Below, piece after piece: positions 62,353-64,000 of a stretch of DNA of 64,000 nt. The notes beneath the pieces are model-generated. The model was given only the letters and a program-made list of their open reading frames with translations. It made no database searches and had not been told where the DNA came from. This stretch comes from Ensifer sp. IC3342 (GTDB lineage Bacteria; Pseudomonadota; Alphaproteobacteria; Rhizobiales; Rhizobiaceae), in the NCBI RefSeq assembly GCF_020193655.1, contig NZ_JADYVE010000001.1, positions 682,001-746,000 on the forward strand. Direction: 5' to 3'. Made by a program: the position numbers and the translations under genes. The number at the start of each line of letters is the position of its first letter. The first letter of the stretch is position 1.

Positions 62353-63995
62353 TCTTCCTCGATCGTGTAGCCGCCGATGGTTTTCGCCTTCTTGCCGGCG
62401 CCTGGCTTGTAGAAATCGCCGCCTCGCAGGCTGTCGGCGCGCTGGCGGTTGAATTCCAGACGACGTTTCGCCATTTCCGTTGCTCGGTCCAGGATCTGGT
62501 TGCGGACATTCACCGGCAGGTTGGACGAGCCTTGGAGATCAAGCAGGATTTTGCGCTCGCCCTCCGTCGGGTTGCCGCCGAAGATGCTCTTCAGTGAGGT
62601 GAGGGCCTGGCCGATGACCGCATTATCGAAGTTCGTCGTGGCTTCCGAGCTTTCCGGGGACGAAATGAAGTCTGGGACCATCCAGTCAGGAAGGTTGTTG
62701 CCGATCGTTGCACGCGTTCCGGCGAACCAGCCGGAATTGGCGTTATCCGAGAGCCCTTTCGCGGTCTCGAGAGCGGCAATGGCGTTCTCGTTGGCCGCCA
62801 CCATCTCGTCAGCCTCAAGAATGGCCTTCTTGTCGGTGGCCGTCAGGGCCTGAGCATCCTCGCGCGGCATCTTGCCGGTGAGAACGAACGTCTGATAACG
62901 CGGGTCTTTCGGATCAAGCCCGATCTCCTGCGCCGCAGCCTTGCGCGCTTCCACCTCATTCCCGACGTTGATCGTTTGGCCTGCACCGCCAACGGCATCG
63001 ATCTTGCCGCCGCGCGAGCGCTGATAGACGCGCTGATCCGTGTCAGGAATGCCGAGCGCCTTGCGCTCTTCTGGCGACAGCGTCTGATATTCCGGCGTCT
63101 TCAGGTTTTCGACTTCCTGCCGCGTCTTGGCCAGACCCAGCTGATAGGCAGGATCATTGCGCTTCAGATCAGCCTCATACTGCTGCCGCTGCAGCCAAGT
63201 CTGCTGTTCGCGCTGCGCTTCCGCTGCCTGCACCTGCTGCTGATAGAGCGTTTGCAGCACGGCGCGCTGTTCGTCCGACAGCCACGGATTGCTGAGAGCC
63301 TGCAGGAGCGTCATCTGATCCGTGCCTTGCGACGCCAGCGGCATCGGCTGGGCTTGTGCGACCTTCTGCGGCTGGGGAAGCTGTGCGGGTTGCTGCGTGC
63401 TGGCAGGAACCACGGGCTGACTTGCAGCAACAGGGTCATAGTTCGGCGCGCTAACCATAGGGTCAACGTTGTGGGAGGCGGCCTTCGGCTGCGGCGACGT
63501 CGTGGCTAGCTCGCCAGCCGCCCCAGGCATGCCGATCGACGGGTCAAGGCTGGCGACCTGTTGCGGTTCCTTCTGGCCCCGGAATTTCGGCAGGAAGGCG
63601 TTTGCATAGCCAAGACGGTTTGCGGCCTCACCGCCGGGGCGATTCCAGCCAGCAAACTGCCATGCGCGGTTCATCAGTTGCTGCGCTTCCTCGACGTTCT
63701 TGGCGTTGTTCAATGCCCTGATGAGGTTCGGGTCTTCCTGAAGGAGAAATTCGGCCTGTGTCTGCGGAGAGCCATTGCCTTGCTCGCCCTTCGATGCCGC
63801 GTATTTCTGCAGGTTTGCCAGTCGAGGGCCGCGCCAGGACATGATCCCGCCTGCAGTTCCGGCCTGCCCGCTCTCGCTGGGATCGCTCCACGTCCGGTTG
63901 GCATTCTTCGGCGAGAACCGACTTTCCGCCTGTCCGGTCGCAGCAACGGCGGCGAGACCAAACGGGTTGGTGATGGTGTTGTCCACCGTATCCAT
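62349..63995 (-). CDS. Phage virion-associated lysozyme/transglycosylase-like protein
   Basis: 548 residues starting five bases from the right edge. The N-terminal 130 residues (FGLAAVAATGQAESRFSPKN, GTAGGIMSWRGPRLANLQKY, TQAEFLLQEDP, NRAWQFAGWNRPGGEA) fit the phage tail-lysozyme fold, with a probable catalytic glutamate in QAESRF. A long Pro/Gln-rich linker (near 180-280) and helical C-terminal part follow. It would open the cell wall during infection. With the next gene it forms an ejection module. Confidence 0.75.
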   Translation of the reverse strand: MDTVDNTITNPFGLAAVAATGQAESRFSPKNANRTWSDPSESGQAGTAGGIMSWRGPRLANLQKYAASKGEQGNGSPQTQAEFLLQEDPNLIRALNNAKNVEEAQQLMNRAWQFAGWNRPGGEAANRLGYANAFLPKFRGQKEPQQVASLDPSIGMPGAAGELATTSPQPKAASHNVDPMVSAPNYDPVAASQPVVPASTQQPAQLPQPQKVAQAQPMPLASQGTDQMTLLQALSNPWLSDEQRAVLQTLYQQQVQAAEAQREQQTWLQRQQYEADLKRNDPAYQLGLAKTRQEVENLKTPEYQTLSPEERKALGIPDTDQRVYQRSRGGKIDAVGGAGQTINVGNEVEARKAAAQEIGLDPKDPRYQTFVLTGKMPREDAQALTATDKKAILEADEMVAANENAIAALETAKGLSDNANSGWFAGTRATIGNNLPDWMVPDFISSPESSEATTNFDNAVIGQALTSLKSIFGGNPTEGERKILLDLQGSSNLPVNVRNQILDRATEMAKRRLEFNRQRADSLRGGDFYKPGAGKKAKTIGGYTIEEE

Positions 63996-64000
63996 GAAGC

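Larger units (their letters stand above)
45244..64000. mobile_element. Prophage or prophage-derived island, truncated by the window
   Basis: Starting directly after tRNA-Gln, the gene content changes to short, densely packed hypothetical genes, a divergent repressor switch, and, from 56 kb on, a phage late block: lysis proteins, endolysin, tail fibre with chaperone, and virion proteins. No integrase, terminase, portal or major capsid gene is within the window, and no second copy of the tRNA 3' end was seen, so the right boundary lies outside. The middle part (49-56 kb) is rich in cargo-like genes and could have been assembled separately. Confidence 0.75.

Noticed and set aside
45244..64000. 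CRISPR arrays or insertion sequences
   Set aside because: No regularly spaced direct repeats and no transposase reading frames were seen in this region or elsewhere in the window.

Overview
The window reads as the chromosome of a Sinorhizobium/Ensifer-type alphaproteobacterium (Rhizobiales). Reasons: high GC, a CIRCE-controlled groES-groEL pair, a hisS-hisZ-hisG cluster with short-form HisG, GlcDEF glycolate oxidase, alphaproteobacterial GshA, many 4-bp ATGA gene overlaps, and several families of rhizobial intergenic palindromes. From memory, not checked, the content resembles the groEL1/his/glc and gshA/guaB neighbourhoods of Sinorhizobium meliloti. Species cannot be fixed from this window.

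About 1-45,100 is core chromosome: partial ribF and a HAD phosphatase; a chromate module (chrB-like rhodanese fusion, chrA); groES-groEL; a deletion-damaged MHYT/PAS/EAL signalling gene; a ferredoxin-reductase-like flavoprotein and a GST; hisS-hisZ-hisG; a putative metal pair (His-rich secreted protein, DUF305); tag; two tandem L,D-transpeptidases; glcD-glcE-glcF with a divergent LysR gene and a nearby FadR-type GntR gene; DUF3422; a Nudix hydrolase; PiT phosphate transporter; rsmE; gshA; DUF937; DUF1127 with a structured 3' region; LysR; dienelactone hydrolase; adhP; MAPEG; guaB; a frameshifted metallo-hydrolase; a DHA2 drug exporter; VOC protein; rlmE; and ppx/gppA. Two small PAS-like paralogues sit on either side of the 7-15 kb block. 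The same AGTGG-N13-CCACT inverted repeat precedes glcD and the GntR gene, which ties that regulator to glycolate oxidation.

From about 45,170 the window enters a prophage or prophage-derived island that starts at tRNA-Gln(CTG). Its left part has a divergent control region with TAGGT half-sites around a small XRE repressor, then a chain of small genes with overlapping stops and starts (46.6-49.3 kb). A middle accessory zone (49.4-56 kb) holds an LigD-type DNA ligase, DUF3606, cysteine-cluster proteins, two thermonuclease-fold proteins, several tiny membrane peptides and a NepR-like ORF. The right part (56-64 kb, mostly minus strand) is a phage late region: lysis cassette, endolysin, tail-fibre chaperone, collar-domain tail fibre, a virion protein and a virion lysozyme that runs up to the right edge. 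Two plus-strand membrane-associated genes interrupt it as apparent morons. No integrase, terminase, portal or capsid gene is visible, so the right attachment site and packaging genes must lie beyond the window if the prophage is complete. No CRISPR array or insertion sequence was seen.
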